NCBI GenBank assembly: GCA_036259475.1
Contig: DATABS010000088.1
Coordinates: 1-31,069 of the forward strand
Length of the DNA stretch: 31,069 nt
Reading direction: 5' to 3'
DNA from: ZC4RG17 sp036259475
GTDB lineage: Bacteria > Actinomycetota > Acidimicrobiia > Spongiisociales > ZC4RG35
The position numbers were made by a program, and so were the translations under genes. Each line of letters starts with the position of its first letter. Position 1 is the first letter of the stretch. Positions 5,615-13,676 of this stretch are shown here, piece by piece. The notes beneath the pieces were generated by a model. The model had not been told where the DNA came from. It did not search any database and worked only from the letters and a program-made list of their open reading frames with translations.

Positions 5615-7458
5615 CCACCACGACCTCGCGGCCCGAAACCCGTGAGCTGGCGGATCTAGCCCGGCTGCTCCGGCGGGACAGCATCATCGCCACGACCGCC
5701 GCCGGATCGGGCCATCCGACTTCTGCCATGTCGGCGGCCGATGTGACAGCCGCCCTGCTCGGGCGCCACTTCCGGTTCGATGCCGCCAATCCATTCAGGG
5801 CCGACAACGACCGCTTCGTCCTGTCGAAGGGCCACGCCGCACCTTTGCTGTATGCGGCGATGGCGGCTTTCGGGCTGATCGACCGGGGCCTGATCCCCAC
5901 GCTGCGGGAAGCCGGCAGCCAGCTCGAGGGACATCCGGTGCCCGGGCTTCCCCTCGTCGATGTGGCAACCGGTTCTCTGGGCCAGGGATTGTCCAACGGG
6001 CTGGGTATGGCTCTCGGCCAACGTATCCGACGGTTCTCTTCGCGAACCTGGGTGGTGCTCGGGGACTCCGAGATGGCAGAAGGCTCGGTGTGGGAGGCCG
6101 TCGAGCTCGCCGGGCACCTCCAGGTCGACAACCTGGTGGCGATCGTCGATCTCAATCGCCTCGGGCAAAGAGGCCCGACGATGCACGAATGGGACGCCTC
6201 TCCCCACATCGATCGGGCGGAGAGCCTCGGATGGACGGCCGTCGAGTTCGACGGGCACGACCTCGACGCAGTCGACGCCGCTCTCGCGGCAGCCCAGGAG
6301 GCGGAGGTGCCGTCGCTTCTGGTCGCTCGCACCCAGAAGGGCAAAGGCGTTTCGTTCGCAGCCGACGAACCGAACCGGCATGGCAAACCCTTCGATGACG
6401 AAGAGAAGGCCAGAGCCCTCTCTGAACTGGGTGAGCCGGAACGTACCGATTGGCAGTTTCCGGCGGCACCGGATGGGGAAGTCCCCGACGACGTCCCGCC
6501 TACGAAGGAATGGGAGCGTCCCACCTTCGACGAGGAGACCTCGACCCGGGATGCCTTTGGCGCCGCTCTCGCCGCCCGGGCCTCGGTCGACTCGAGGCTG
6601 GTAGTGATCGACGCCGAGGTGGCCGACTCCACCCGGGCCAAGGCTGCCGGGGACGTCCTGGACGATCGTTTCATCCAGTCCTACATCGCCGAACAGAACA
6701 TGGTCGGGATGGCGGTCGGCCTCCAGGCGATCGGACTCCATCCACTGGCCGCCACCTTCGGAGCTTTTTTCAGCCGGGCGCACGACTTCATCCGGATGGC
6801 CCAGATCGGCCGCGCCCGCCTGACTCTCGTCGGATCCCACGCCGGCGTCTCCATAGGAGAGGACGGGCCGTCGCAGATGGCCCTGGACGACATCGCCATG
6901 ATGCGGGCCGCGGAGGGCCTGGTCCTCTACCCGGCCGACGGGAACGCCACGGTGGCGCTGCTGGACGCGGCGCTGGACTTTGACGGCATCTCGTATCTCC
7001 GCACCACGCGGGGAGCGACGCCTTCGCTTTATCCACCATCCACCGCCTTTCCGGTCGGGGGGTCACATCTCCACCGCGCCGGCGACGAGGATCGCGTGAC
7101 GATCGCCGCCGCCGGGGTGACGCTCTTCGAAGCCCTCGACGCGGCGGAACGCCTGGCTCAAAAAGGCATCGGTGCCCGGGTCCTGGACATGTATTCGGTG
7201 TCACCGCTCGACGTCGACGCCGTGCGGCGCTGCCTGGACGAGACCGGCGCCATCCTGTCGGTGGAGGATCATCGCCGACCCGGAGGCATCGGCGAGGCCA
7301 TCGCCGCCGAGGCTGCAGCCCACGGTTCGGGCCGCCACCGGATCCTAGCCGTGGAGGGGATTCCCGGCTCCGCTGAACCGGCCGAGCAACGACGCCAGGC
7401 GGGTATCGACGCCGAGTCGATAGTCCAGGCTGCCACCGAGCTGGCCGAGCCGGCGTAG
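5611..7458 (+). CDS. tkt: Transketolase
   Basis: A 615-residue thiamine-diphosphate enzyme that moves two-carbon units between sugar phosphates in the pentose phosphate pathway. All landmarks are present: SGHPTSAMSAAD, SKGHAAPLLYA, TGSLGQGLSNG, the ThDP/Mg motif GDSEMAEGSVWEA...VDLNRLGQ, the pyrimidine-domain EQNMVGMAVGL, SHAGVSIGEDGPSQMA, and a C-terminal transketolase_C domain (about 490-610). Length and the GVSIGEDGPSQ motif fit the shorter animal-like transketolases rather than the 660-residue E. coli type. The GTG at 5611 overlaps the WhiB stop; the conserved region begins shortly after. No other pentose-phosphate genes are adjacent. Confidence 0.95.
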   Translation: MTTTTSRPETRELADLARLLRRDSIIATTAAGSGHPTSAMSAADVTAALLGRHFRFDAANPFRADNDRFVLSKGHAAPLLYAAMAAFGLIDRGLIPTLREAGSQLEGHPVPGLPLVDVATGSLGQGLSNGLGMALGQRIRRFSSRTWVVLGDSEMAEGSVWEAVELAGHLQVDNLVAIVDLNRLGQRGPTMHEWDASPHIDRAESLGWTAVEFDGHDLDAVDAALAAAQEAEVPSLLVARTQKGKGVSFAADEPNRHGKPFDDEEKARALSELGEPERTDWQFPAAPDGEVPDDVPPTKEWERPTFDEETSTRDAFGAALAARASVDSRLVVIDAEVADSTRAKAAGDVLDDRFIQSYIAEQNMVGMAVGLQAIGLHPLAATFGAFFSRAHDFIRMAQIGRARLTLVGSHAGVSIGEDGPSQMALDDIAMMRAAEGLVLYPADGNATVALLDAALDFDGISYLRTTRGATPSLYPPSTAFPVGGSHLHRAGDEDRVTIAAAGVTLFEALDAAERLAQKGIGARVLDMYSVSPLDVDAVRRCLDETGAILSVEDHRRPGGIGEAIAAEAAAHGSGRHRILAVEGIPGSAEPAEQRRQAGIDAESIVQAATELAEPA

Positions 7459-7536
7459 TCGTCCGGTTCATCGAAGTTTCAGCCTGTCAGACGCGGGTAT
7501 GGCGGCGGCAATGACCGAGGTGCGAGGAGTTCTGAC

Positions 7537-7965
7537 GTGTCGGGATTCATGAAGATGGCTTTGGCCGCCACGGCCGGTGCCGCCGCTGCCTACCTGTTCG
7601 ACCCCGTGAGCGGTCGGAGCCGGCGGGCTCGTCTCAGTGACCAGGCCGCTGCCGGAGCGCGGCGTACAGCCGACGAGGCCCAAACCAGGGCACGTTACGA
7701 GATGGGGAGGGCCAAGGGTGCCCTCCACGAGATGGGTGCCGACACGGACTATCCGACTGACGACGCCGAACTCCTCCAGAAGGTCAGAAGCGAGGCGCTC
7801 GGACCCTCGAGATTCGCCAGCAGCGACATCGAGATCCACGTCGACGACGGAGAGGTCGTTCTCAGGGGAGCGAGCCGCGATCTGGAGGCCGAGAAGGATC
7901 TCGTGCAGCGGATCGAGCACGTCACGGGAGTTCGCCGGGTTCGCAATGAGCTTTCCAACGCCTGA
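7537..7965 (+). CDS. BON-domain protein
   Basis: A 142-residue protein. The N-terminus (residues 3-20, KMALAATAGAAAAYLFDP) is a short hydrophobic segment ending in the FDPVSGRSRR motif often seen in actinobacterial membrane-associated BON proteins. A charged helical linker is followed by a BON domain (about 75-140), with the pattern SDIEIHVDDGEVVLRG and VTGVRRVRNEL. BON domains are thought to bind phospholipid or membranes. The GTG at 7537 has GAGGAG seven bases upstream. It stands alone, 78 bases after transketolase. Function beyond the domain is not known. Confidence 0.85.
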   Translation: MSGFMKMALAATAGAAAAYLFDPVSGRSRRARLSDQAAAGARRTADEAQTRARYEMGRAKGALHEMGADTDYPTDDAELLQKVRSEALGPSRFASSDIEIHVDDGEVVLRGASRDLEAEKDLVQRIEHVTGVRRVRNELSNA

Positions 7966-8116
7966 CTCCGGCTGGGGCGATTGGGTCAGACCCGGGTCGG
8001 GGAATTCGGGTCGGGTCTACAATCCCCGGCGGACTAGGAGCTTTTCGCCCACCGCCCGGACATTCGAACGTGATGGCGTCCTTGTCCGTCCCTGGTGGCG
8101 ATCCGAAAGGGCCGGG

Positions 8117-8524
8117 ATGGATCCGGATATCGAGCAGGCAGATCGCACGGAGGATGAGGCGATCGAGATCACGGTACCGGGTGCAGATCGCTATCTCGAG
8201 ATCCTGCGGGGAGTGGTCGGGCGTGCCGCCCGGATCTGTGGTTTCACCTACGCCGGAATCGAGGACTTCTCGCTCGCGGTGGATGAGGCGGCGGTCCTGC
8301 TCCTCGAGACCCGGCCCCAGCAACTGACGCTGCGACTCCAACGGGTCGTCCCAGCCGGCGGGTCGCTCACGGCCCTGTTGAACGTCGCGGCGCCGCGAGC
8401 GGCGTGGCCGCCCGAGAACCTCGAATCGGACCTGAGATGGCAGATTCTCACGGCCCTGTCCGAAGAGGTGTGGGTACTCGACGCCGACCAAAGGGGGGTT
8501 GGGCTCTCGCAGTCGGTTCGGTAG
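8117..8524 (+). CDS. Degenerate anti-sigma-factor-like ATPase-fold protein
   Basis: A 135-residue protein whose pattern resembles RsbW/SpoIIAB-like anti-sigma kinases: ITVPGADRYLEILRGVVGRAA at the start of the fold, then IEDFSLAVDEAAVLLLE in the position of the N-box helix. The asparagine usual in that helix is missing and I see no clear DxGxG G1 box, so ATP hydrolysis is doubtful. ATG 8117 has AAAGGG upstream. The 150 bases before it hold no other gene that I can support. It may act as a non-catalytic binding partner in sigma-factor control; this is inference from fold pattern only. Confidence 0.6.
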   Translation: MDPDIEQADRTEDEAIEITVPGADRYLEILRGVVGRAARICGFTYAGIEDFSLAVDEAAVLLLETRPQQLTLRLQRVVPAGGSLTALLNVAAPRAAWPPENLESDLRWQILTALSEEVWVLDADQRGVGLSQSVR

Positions 8525-8595
8525 GTGACGTCCGCTTCTAGCCGGCGGTTCCCGTTGACCGATTGAGAGCCGCTTCTCCGGGGTAAGGCGAGCCG

Positions 8596-9138
8596 GTGGC
8601 TTCGCACGATGACTCCTCGGGTGGGATATCCACCATCCCCGAGGACCCCGACCCGATCTGGAACAGGCGGGAGACGCGCCTCCACTACATCTCTTTCGGC
8701 TTCGTCCTCCTCATCACGGCGCTCGCCGCCACCGGGGTGCTCGGCGTCCGGACCACCACCTCGGTCGGTTCGGCCGACGGCTACACCCTGGAGGTACACC
8801 ACGCGTCGGTGAGCCGTCCCGGCCTGGCGACCCCCTTCTCAGTGAGCGTCGTCGCAGAGGCGGCCAGCTTGCCCGGTTCCGTGACGGTCCGCGTCGACTC
8901 TGCCTTCTTCCAAATGTTCGACGAGAACGGCCTGGATCCTCAGCCGGCGAGCTCCTTCAACGACTCGGAGTGGACCACGTGGACTTTCGACGTCCCCCCC
9001 AATAGCACCGAACTGAAGGTGGACTTCGATGCCCGCATCGAACCGGCGGCGCAGTGGGGCGAAACGGCGGCAGCGACTCTCTTGATCGAAGACGAGGAGG
9101 TGGTCACAGTCGACTTCTCCACCTGGATCATGCCATGA
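8596..9138 (+). CDS. Membrane-anchored protein with extracytoplasmic beta domain, function unknown
   Basis: A 180-residue protein. A polar N-terminus of about 30 residues precedes one membrane helix (about 34-52, FGFVLLITALAATGVLGV), followed by a 125-residue, strand-rich domain with few lysines that should lie outside the membrane. There is an AAGG sequence about ten bases before the GTG start. It ends 25 bases before the YetF gene in the same direction, so the pair probably forms an operon. I do not recognise the family. The spacing suggests a partner role with the YetF-type membrane protein. Confidence 0.75.
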   Translation: MASHDDSSGGISTIPEDPDPIWNRRETRLHYISFGFVLLITALAATGVLGVRTTTSVGSADGYTLEVHHASVSRPGLATPFSVSVVAEAASLPGSVTVRVDSAFFQMFDENGLDPQPASSFNDSEWTTWTFDVPPNSTELKVDFDARIEPAAQWGETAAATLLIEDEEVVTVDFSTWIMP

Positions 9139-9163
9139 GCGCTCGAGCAGAGAGGAGTATCCG

Positions 9164-9628
9164 ATGGAGATAGTCGTCCGGGCGACGGTGATCTACTGGT
9201 TTCTGTGGCTGGTGGTCCGCGGCACGGGAAAACGCTCACTGGCCGAACTGACGCCGCTGGAGATGCTCATGATCGTGGTGTTGGGCGACTTCGTTCAGCA
9301 GGGCGTGACCCAAGAGGACATGTCGATCACGGGGGCGATGATCGCAGTGTCGGTATTCGTCGTGTGGACGACGGCCTCCGACTTTCTGTCGCGCCGTTCT
9401 TCCGCCGCCTCGAAATGGCTGGGAGGCTCCCCGGTGATCGTCCTCGAGGCGGGCCAGCCGATCGACGAGCGGCTGAAGCAGGAGCGTCTGACCCTGGCTG
9501 AATTGCAGGAGGCGGCCCGAATCCACGGCTACGCCAATCTGGCCGAACTGGAATGGGCCATCCTCGAGACCGATGGTCAGTTCGCCTTCGTCCCCAAAGA
9601 CAGCGGCGAACCGGCGGGCGAGCCCTAG
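9164..9628 (+). CDS. YetF/DUF421-type membrane protein
   Basis: A 154-residue protein. The N-terminal half carries membrane helices (about 3-20, 34-50 and 55-75) with the family motif RGTGKRSLAELTPLEMLMIVVLGD. The C-terminal half is the soluble YetF domain (SPVIVLEAGQPIDERLKQERLTLAEL and GYANLAELEWAILETDGQF). It is shorter than the two-domain Bacillus members. Members of this family occur in many bacteria, and some are linked to spore or envelope properties, but the molecular role is not known. The ATG at 9164 follows AGAGAGGAG with suitable spacing. It is the second gene after the membrane-anchored protein and is convergent with the zinc-finger-like gene. Confidence 0.9.
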   Translation: MEIVVRATVIYWFLWLVVRGTGKRSLAELTPLEMLMIVVLGDFVQQGVTQEDMSITGAMIAVSVFVVWTTASDFLSRRSSAASKWLGGSPVIVLEAGQPIDERLKQERLTLAELQEAARIHGYANLAELEWAILETDGQFAFVPKDSGEPAGEP

Positions 9629-9635
9629 AGCAGGT

Positions 9636-9833
9636 TCAGGACTCGGCCACCGCTCCTCGGACGCGGGGGAAGGTGATGGGCCGGTGGGAGTGACACGTGT
9701 CGCTGGAGTTGTAGCGACTCAAGACCGTGTCGCATTCCGGGCTCGAGCAGACACGGTGACCGTCCGTCGTTCGCGGACGGCGTCGGCTGCTTCCCAGGCG
9801 GGTGGCTCGCAGTGTGAGGGTTTCCTGTGTCAC
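9636..9833 (-). CDS. Small zinc-finger-like protein
   Basis: A 65-residue protein with the pattern C-x4-C-x11-C-x2-H (CSSPECDTVLSRYN...DTCHSH) followed by FPRVRG. This matches a widespread type of small actinobacterial protein with a treble-clef-like metal site, in which RYNxxDxC and PRVRG recur. The N-terminal half is short, basic and probably flexible. The GTG start at 9833 has a perfect AGGAGG five bases upstream, which strongly supports the reading. It ends seven bases from the YetF stop, tail to tail. Binding of nucleic acid is plausible from charge; function is unknown. Confidence 0.7.
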   Translation of the reverse strand: MTQETLTLRATRLGSSRRRPRTTDGHRVCSSPECDTVLSRYNSSDTCHSHRPITFPRVRGAVAES

Positions 9834-9983
9834 CGATTCCTCCTCTATCAGGTGGAGGAGCGCTACCCCACGGCCAGCAATCTCAAACCATCTACCCGAT
9901 CGATTTCGGGGATGAGTGTCCATACCGAGTTTGGGACAGATGAAACGGGGTAGCTCACGAGCGGGCACACGAAAGGAGCACCC

Positions 9984-10043
9984 ATGTATATCGGCATCGG
10001 AACCTTGATTCTCATCATTCTGATCGTTCTTCTGGTGACCTGA
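9984..10043 (+). CDS. 19-residue hydrophobic membrane peptide
   Basis: The frame MYIGIGTLILIILIVLLVT encodes nothing but one membrane helix. A very good AGGAG lies eight bases before the ATG (AAAGGAGCACCC context). The first half resembles the N-terminus of DUF3309-type small membrane proteins, whose second half is missing here. It sits 43 bases before the four-helix membrane protein gene in the same direction and may share its transcript. It could instead be a leader peptide. The ribosome site makes translation likely; function is unknown. Confidence 0.5.
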   Translation: MYIGIGTLILIILIVLLVT

Positions 10044-10086
10044 CCGACGGGAATACGACATCCTTTCAACCGAAAGTGGTCAAGAC

Positions 10087-10764
10087 ATGACAACCCAAGA
10101 CACAATTCGAGGGACCGAGACCAGCATGGGCTCGGTGAGGGAGCGATTCGGGGGAATCGATACCGCCGCCGCCCTCATGGGCATGTTCACTGCCTTGGGG
10201 GTGCTGGTTTTCCTCGGCGCGCTGATCGCCGCCGGGGCGGGAGGTCTGGAGTATCAGCTCAACGCCTTCGATCTAGAGGGCAACGCCCAGGAGCTGAGCA
10301 CAGTCGGCGTGGTGACTGCCGTCCTGGTCGTATTGGGATCCTTCTTCGTCGGCGGGATCGCCGCCGGGAGGATGGCGCGATATGACGGTGGGATCAACGG
10401 CATCGCTGCCGCCCTCTGGGCGCTGTTGCTGGTGGCGATATTCGCCGCCTTGGGCGCCTGGGTGGGGTCCGAATACAACGCCTTTCAGCAGGCGGGACTA
10501 CCCGACTGGTTCTCCCAGTTGCAGCTGAGCAGCGACGAAGTAACCACGGTCGGCATCATTGCCGCCATTGCGAGCGTGGCGGCCATGTTCCTCGGTGGCT
10601 ACATCGGGGGGAAGATCGGCGAGATGTACCACCGCAAGGTGGACGCGGCGCTGGCGGACCGCACCGTCCCGGCCGTCGCAGCTGAGCATGAATCGGTCAT
10701 GACCCGCGATGAGATCGTGACCGAGCCGGCGAACGACGTGGCGACGGAGGACGAGCGGTTGTGA
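10087..10764 (+). CDS. Four-helix membrane protein, function unknown
   Basis: A 225-residue protein with four strong membrane helices, about residues 27-50, 74-94, 100-124 and 153-177. The motifs GGIAAGRMARYDGG after helix 2 and GGYIGGKIGEMYHRK after helix 4 are similar to each other, which points to an internal duplication of a two-helix unit. The last 45 residues are polar and acidic. This architecture is common in soil actinobacteria but has no known activity. The stop overlaps the start of the PRC-barrel gene as GTGA, so the products are made together and may contact each other at the membrane. Confidence 0.85.
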   Translation: MTTQDTIRGTETSMGSVRERFGGIDTAAALMGMFTALGVLVFLGALIAAGAGGLEYQLNAFDLEGNAQELSTVGVVTAVLVVLGSFFVGGIAAGRMARYDGGINGIAAALWALLLVAIFAALGAWVGSEYNAFQQAGLPDWFSQLQLSSDEVTTVGIIAAIASVAAMFLGGYIGGKIGEMYHRKVDAALADRTVPAVAAEHESVMTRDEIVTEPANDVATEDERL

Positions 10765-11102
10765 CGCCGGCAGTCCTGTCGGCCTCCACACTGATGGCCG
10801 ATCCGATCGTGGGACGCGACGGCGAGAAGCTGGGCACCCTCAAGGAGATCATGATCGACCTGTCCGACGGCAGCGTTGCCTACGCGGTATTGGCTCGCGG
10901 CGGATTCGGAGGCATGGGTCAGAAGCTGTTCGCCGTGCCGTGGGCAATGCTCACCGTCGACGGTGACAACCATCAGCTGTCGCTGGACGCGGACGAGCAA
11001 CTGCTCGACGACAGCCCCGGTTTCGACCCGGAGAATTGGCCGTCCTTCTCCGACGCCACCTGGCGGGAGACCGTCGACCGCCACTTCGGGCTGACGCCTT
11101 AG
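10761..11102 (+). CDS. PRC-barrel domain protein
   Basis: A 113-residue soluble protein. The PRC-barrel fold covers about residues 5-75, with VGRDGEKLGTLKEIMIDLSDGSVAYAVL and FAVPWAMLTVDGDNHQLSLD as the two repeated strands. The C-terminal part (PENWPSFSDATWRETVDRHFG) is typical of stand-alone bacterial PRC proteins. The family is thought to provide protein or RNA contacts, as in RimM and in photosynthetic reaction centre subunit H. GTG 10761 overlaps the upstream stop. A strong hairpin follows immediately, so it ends the transcript. Confidence 0.9.
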   Translation: MTPAVLSASTLMADPIVGRDGEKLGTLKEIMIDLSDGSVAYAVLARGGFGGMGQKLFAVPWAMLTVDGDNHQLSLDADEQLLDDSPGFDPENWPSFSDATWRETVDRHFGLTP

Positions 11103-11131
11103 AGCCCATCGACCTCGATGTCGATGGGCTC
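11102..11131 (+). terminator. Terminator hairpin after the PRC-barrel gene
   Basis: A perfect 12-bp stem (11102-11113 with 11120-11131) with loop CTCGAT begins on the last base of the stop codon. It has no clear U tract, as is common in high-GC actinobacteria. Being symmetrical, it may also act on the convergent lyase-like gene. Confidence 0.7.
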
Positions 11132-11192
11132 CACAGTGGTGCAGGCGGATCCGCCCTGATCTCAACAGGGAGAAGCGACAGGTCGACGGCTA

Positions 11193-13598
11193 CTAGTGAT
11201 AGACCCGTTCCATCGGGGCGGGAGCACGGGCCAGCGCTCGGATCAGCCTGACCGTCATCGCCCGGGCATATCTCTCCGGAGTGGCCAGTTCGCCGGACAG
11301 AGCGACGAAAGTCTCCGAGCATGCGGGACGCGACTTGCAGGTGGTGATGGCTTGCGCCTCGACCGGCCCGTGTTGGGGACGTCGCAGCAGCAGGTCAGTC
11401 ACCTCGGCGGACCTCGTCGATGCCAGCGGGCGAGGCTCGGTGAAACCATCAGCGGCCATGGTTCGGATCTCGATGGTCGCGCCGTTCTCACCCGGCTGGA
11501 CCGCGAGAAGGTCCGCCCGGGCGTCACGGTTGAAGTCGAAGAGCTGCTTGAGCTCGAGCTCGTTATCGCGGGCCGTCCCGAGTTCGGTCGGCGCGGCGAA
11601 GGTAGCTCCATCCGGGCTCTGAGCGAACCAGCACGAGGACTCACCGCACGCGCCGGCGTACACGATCTCGTCCTTTCCATCCCCGGTGATGTCGGCGGCC
11701 GTTGGAGGGCCTTCGAAGCCCTTGGGCGGCACCCCCCAATCCTCGGGTGGAGCGAAACCTCCTCGCTCCTGGCTCAGATGCACCCGCCAACAGGCGTGAG
11801 CGGGAGCGGAGCCGCACAACCCGGAGTAGGCGATGTCGGTTCTCCCATCACCGTTCCAGTCGCCCGCCACCAAATGGCGGGTGGAAGGGGAGAACCGGGC
11901 TCCGTCACCCCAGCTCTCGCCCGGACCGACCGACGACCGGTCAACGCGGTGGACCCGCCAGCAACGCATGGACTCGCCCCGCCCGCATCGCCCCCGATAG
12001 ATCACGTCACCGTCGCCGTCACCGTCGACGTCGGCGGAGAGTATCCCGAGCCGGTGAGTCTCGAGGCTGAACCAGGCACCGTTGCCCAGGAGGCTGGCGC
12101 CGGACCTACCTTTCTCGGTGGTCTCGCTGAGCAAGAAGCACGGTCCGGCGGCGCATTCGCCCCACCACATGCGATCGTCGTAGCCGTCACCGGTCAAATC
12201 GCCGCTGACGGCCCGGTCGAGCCCGGGTCCTGAATCGCACCCGATTCGGCTTCCGTCCACCGCCACCTCGTCGACGACCATTCCCATGTCCGCCGGGGCC
12301 ACCGGCTTGCCTCCGTAATACACGTTGAACCAGAACGACTCGACCCGGATCTCGGGTTCGTCCGGGCGGCGGAAGGCGATCCCGGCGGCGTTGAAGGCCG
12401 GCGTCCCGTCCACCCAGGCGCGCAGCGCCCCGTCGGCGAGTCCCGGCGTGTTCAACTGGACCTGGCCCTCGATGCAGTACCACTCGCCCGGTCGCAGCTT
12501 GCCGGCCTCGTTCCAGTCCATCCCGTCGCCGTAGCGGCGCTCCTGCCCGAGGTGGTACACGTAGTAGCCCAGGCGGGCACGGGCATCGTCGGGCCGGCTA
12601 CCGGAGAACTTCATCCGAGCCGACCAGCCTGGAGCCGTGGGACGCGAGGGATGCCCGCCCTTGCCTGTATGCCCGTAGATGCCGGAGAAGCCGGGCAGCT
12701 TGCCGCTGTCCTGTGGTTCCCACCCGGGGTTGAGCCGCAGGTAGTAGCGGAAGAACAGACTTTCCGGATCTTCTCCGACCACGTCGCTGAGGTCGAGCTT
12801 GAAGTCGGCCCCGAAATGAGTTCCTTGGGGAATGCCGACTTTGAGGCCCTTGCCCCGATACCCGCCGTCGGTCAGCGAGACCCGGTTGCGCGACCCGGGG
12901 GACCGCCCGTCCCACAGGCCCAAGTCGTCGAAGCCGTCGTAGAAGCCGACCTCCGGTCCGGAGTCGTTCGTCTGCAGATCTGCGGCGTCGAGGCCGAGGG
13001 CGGTCGTCAGGGCGTATACCGCTTCATCGCGGGTGACGGGAGCGTCGGGGCACAGGCGTCGTCCTTCGGGTGGGTCGCAGGCGTCGAGACCGCCATGGGC
13101 GGCGAGCGCCCTCATCGCCGCTCCGTGGGGGGATTCGGCGACGTCGACGTAGCGGCTGCCCGGCTGCTGCGGCTGCCATCCGAGGGCGCGTCCGATCAGC
13201 TCAGACATCGCTCCCCGTCGGATCGGATGGTCAGGACAGAACTCCTTGGCTCCGCATCCATTGGTGATCCCCGCCGCGGCCAGTTTGTTTATCGCCGGCT
13301 CGGCGGTGAGACCGTCGTCGTCTTTGAAGTGGTCGACGTCGGAGGCGGGTAGGTCGGTGACCCGGTCGAGCATGATCGCCATCTCGGCGCGCGTGACGAC
13401 CCGGTGGGGGCAGAAGCGGTCGTTCTCTGGAGGATTGCATCCGGCGACGAGTCCGGTGGCCGACGCCGCCTCGATGAAGCCCTCGAAGCGACTCCGATCG
13501 TCGTCGACATACGTGCCGGAGGCCGCTCCTGCGGGTCCGACGGGGGCGACGACGACGGCGATGAGCGCCAGCAGCGCGAGGGAGGTCCGGACCGACAT
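11193..13598 (-). CDS. Secreted SLH-like / polysaccharide lyase 14-like / FG-GAP protein
   Basis: An 801-residue exported protein. A signal peptide (about 1-26, ending GPAGA-ASG) is followed by three SLH-like repeats (about 28-200) with the recurring G-C-...-FCP...RAEM signature. Next is a domain (about 205-450) with SLFFRYYLRLNP, KLPGFSG, WSARMKF, YVYHLGQ and WYCIEGQVQLN, a pattern close to polysaccharide lyase family 14, whose members cut glucuronate- or alginate-type glycans. The C-terminal 320 residues contain five FG-GAP/VCBS calcium repeats (such as DVDGDGDGD and DWNGDGRTD), predicted to fold as a propeller. It is likely wall-anchored and acts on an outside polysaccharide. ATG 13598 is favoured; a GTG at 13616 is possible. 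Catalytic residues were not verified. Confidence 0.82.
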   Translation of the reverse strand: MSVRTSLALLALIAVVVAPVGPAGAASGTYVDDDRSRFEGFIEAASATGLVAGCNPPENDRFCPHRVVTRAEMAIMLDRVTDLPASDVDHFKDDDGLTAEPAINKLAAAGITNGCGAKEFCPDHPIRRGAMSELIGRALGWQPQQPGSRYVDVAESPHGAAMRALAAHGGLDACDPPEGRRLCPDAPVTRDEAVYALTTALGLDAADLQTNDSGPEVGFYDGFDDLGLWDGRSPGSRNRVSLTDGGYRGKGLKVGIPQGTHFGADFKLDLSDVVGEDPESLFFRYYLRLNPGWEPQDSGKLPGFSGIYGHTGKGGHPSRPTAPGWSARMKFSGSRPDDARARLGYYVYHLGQERRYGDGMDWNEAGKLRPGEWYCIEGQVQLNTPGLADGALRAWVDGTPAFNAAGIAFRRPDEPEIRVESFWFNVYYGGKPVAPADMGMVVDEVAVDGSRIGCDSGPGLDRAVSGDLTGDGYDDRMWWGECAAGPCFLLSETTEKGRSGASLLGNGAWFSLETHRLGILSADVDGDGDGDVIYRGRCGRGESMRCWRVHRVDRSSVGPGESWGDGARFSPSTRHLVAGDWNGDGRTDIAYSGLCGSAPAHACWRVHLSQERGGFAPPEDWGVPPKGFEGPPTAADITGDGKDEIVYAGACGESSCWFAQSPDGATFAAPTELGTARDNELELKQLFDFNRDARADLLAVQPGENGATIEIRTMAADGFTEPRPLASTRSAEVTDLLLRRPQHGPVEAQAITTCKSRPACSETFVALSGELATPERYARAMTVRLIRALARAPAPMERVYH

Positions 13599-13676
13599 CG
13601 ACCGGGCAACGTACACTTGTCTCTTCTGGTTCCCAAGCACTCGACCTGGGCCCCAGGACCCCAATCGTCCGAATTG

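Noticed and set aside
5583..6840. Long minus-strand open frames across transketolase
   Set aside because: Antisense frames of a highly conserved gene in GC-rich DNA, rich in Ser/Arg, with no family resemblance.
9573..10061. Plus-strand frame 9573-9953 and the longer minus frame beginning at 10061
   Set aside because: The plus frame is low-complexity and overlaps yetF; the minus frame is real only from the GTG at 9833, where a perfect ribosome site lies.
11196..13352. Long plus-strand open frames opposite the lyase-like gene
   Set aside because: The minus strand shows a signal peptide, SLH-like repeats and calcium repeats; the plus frames show no domain.
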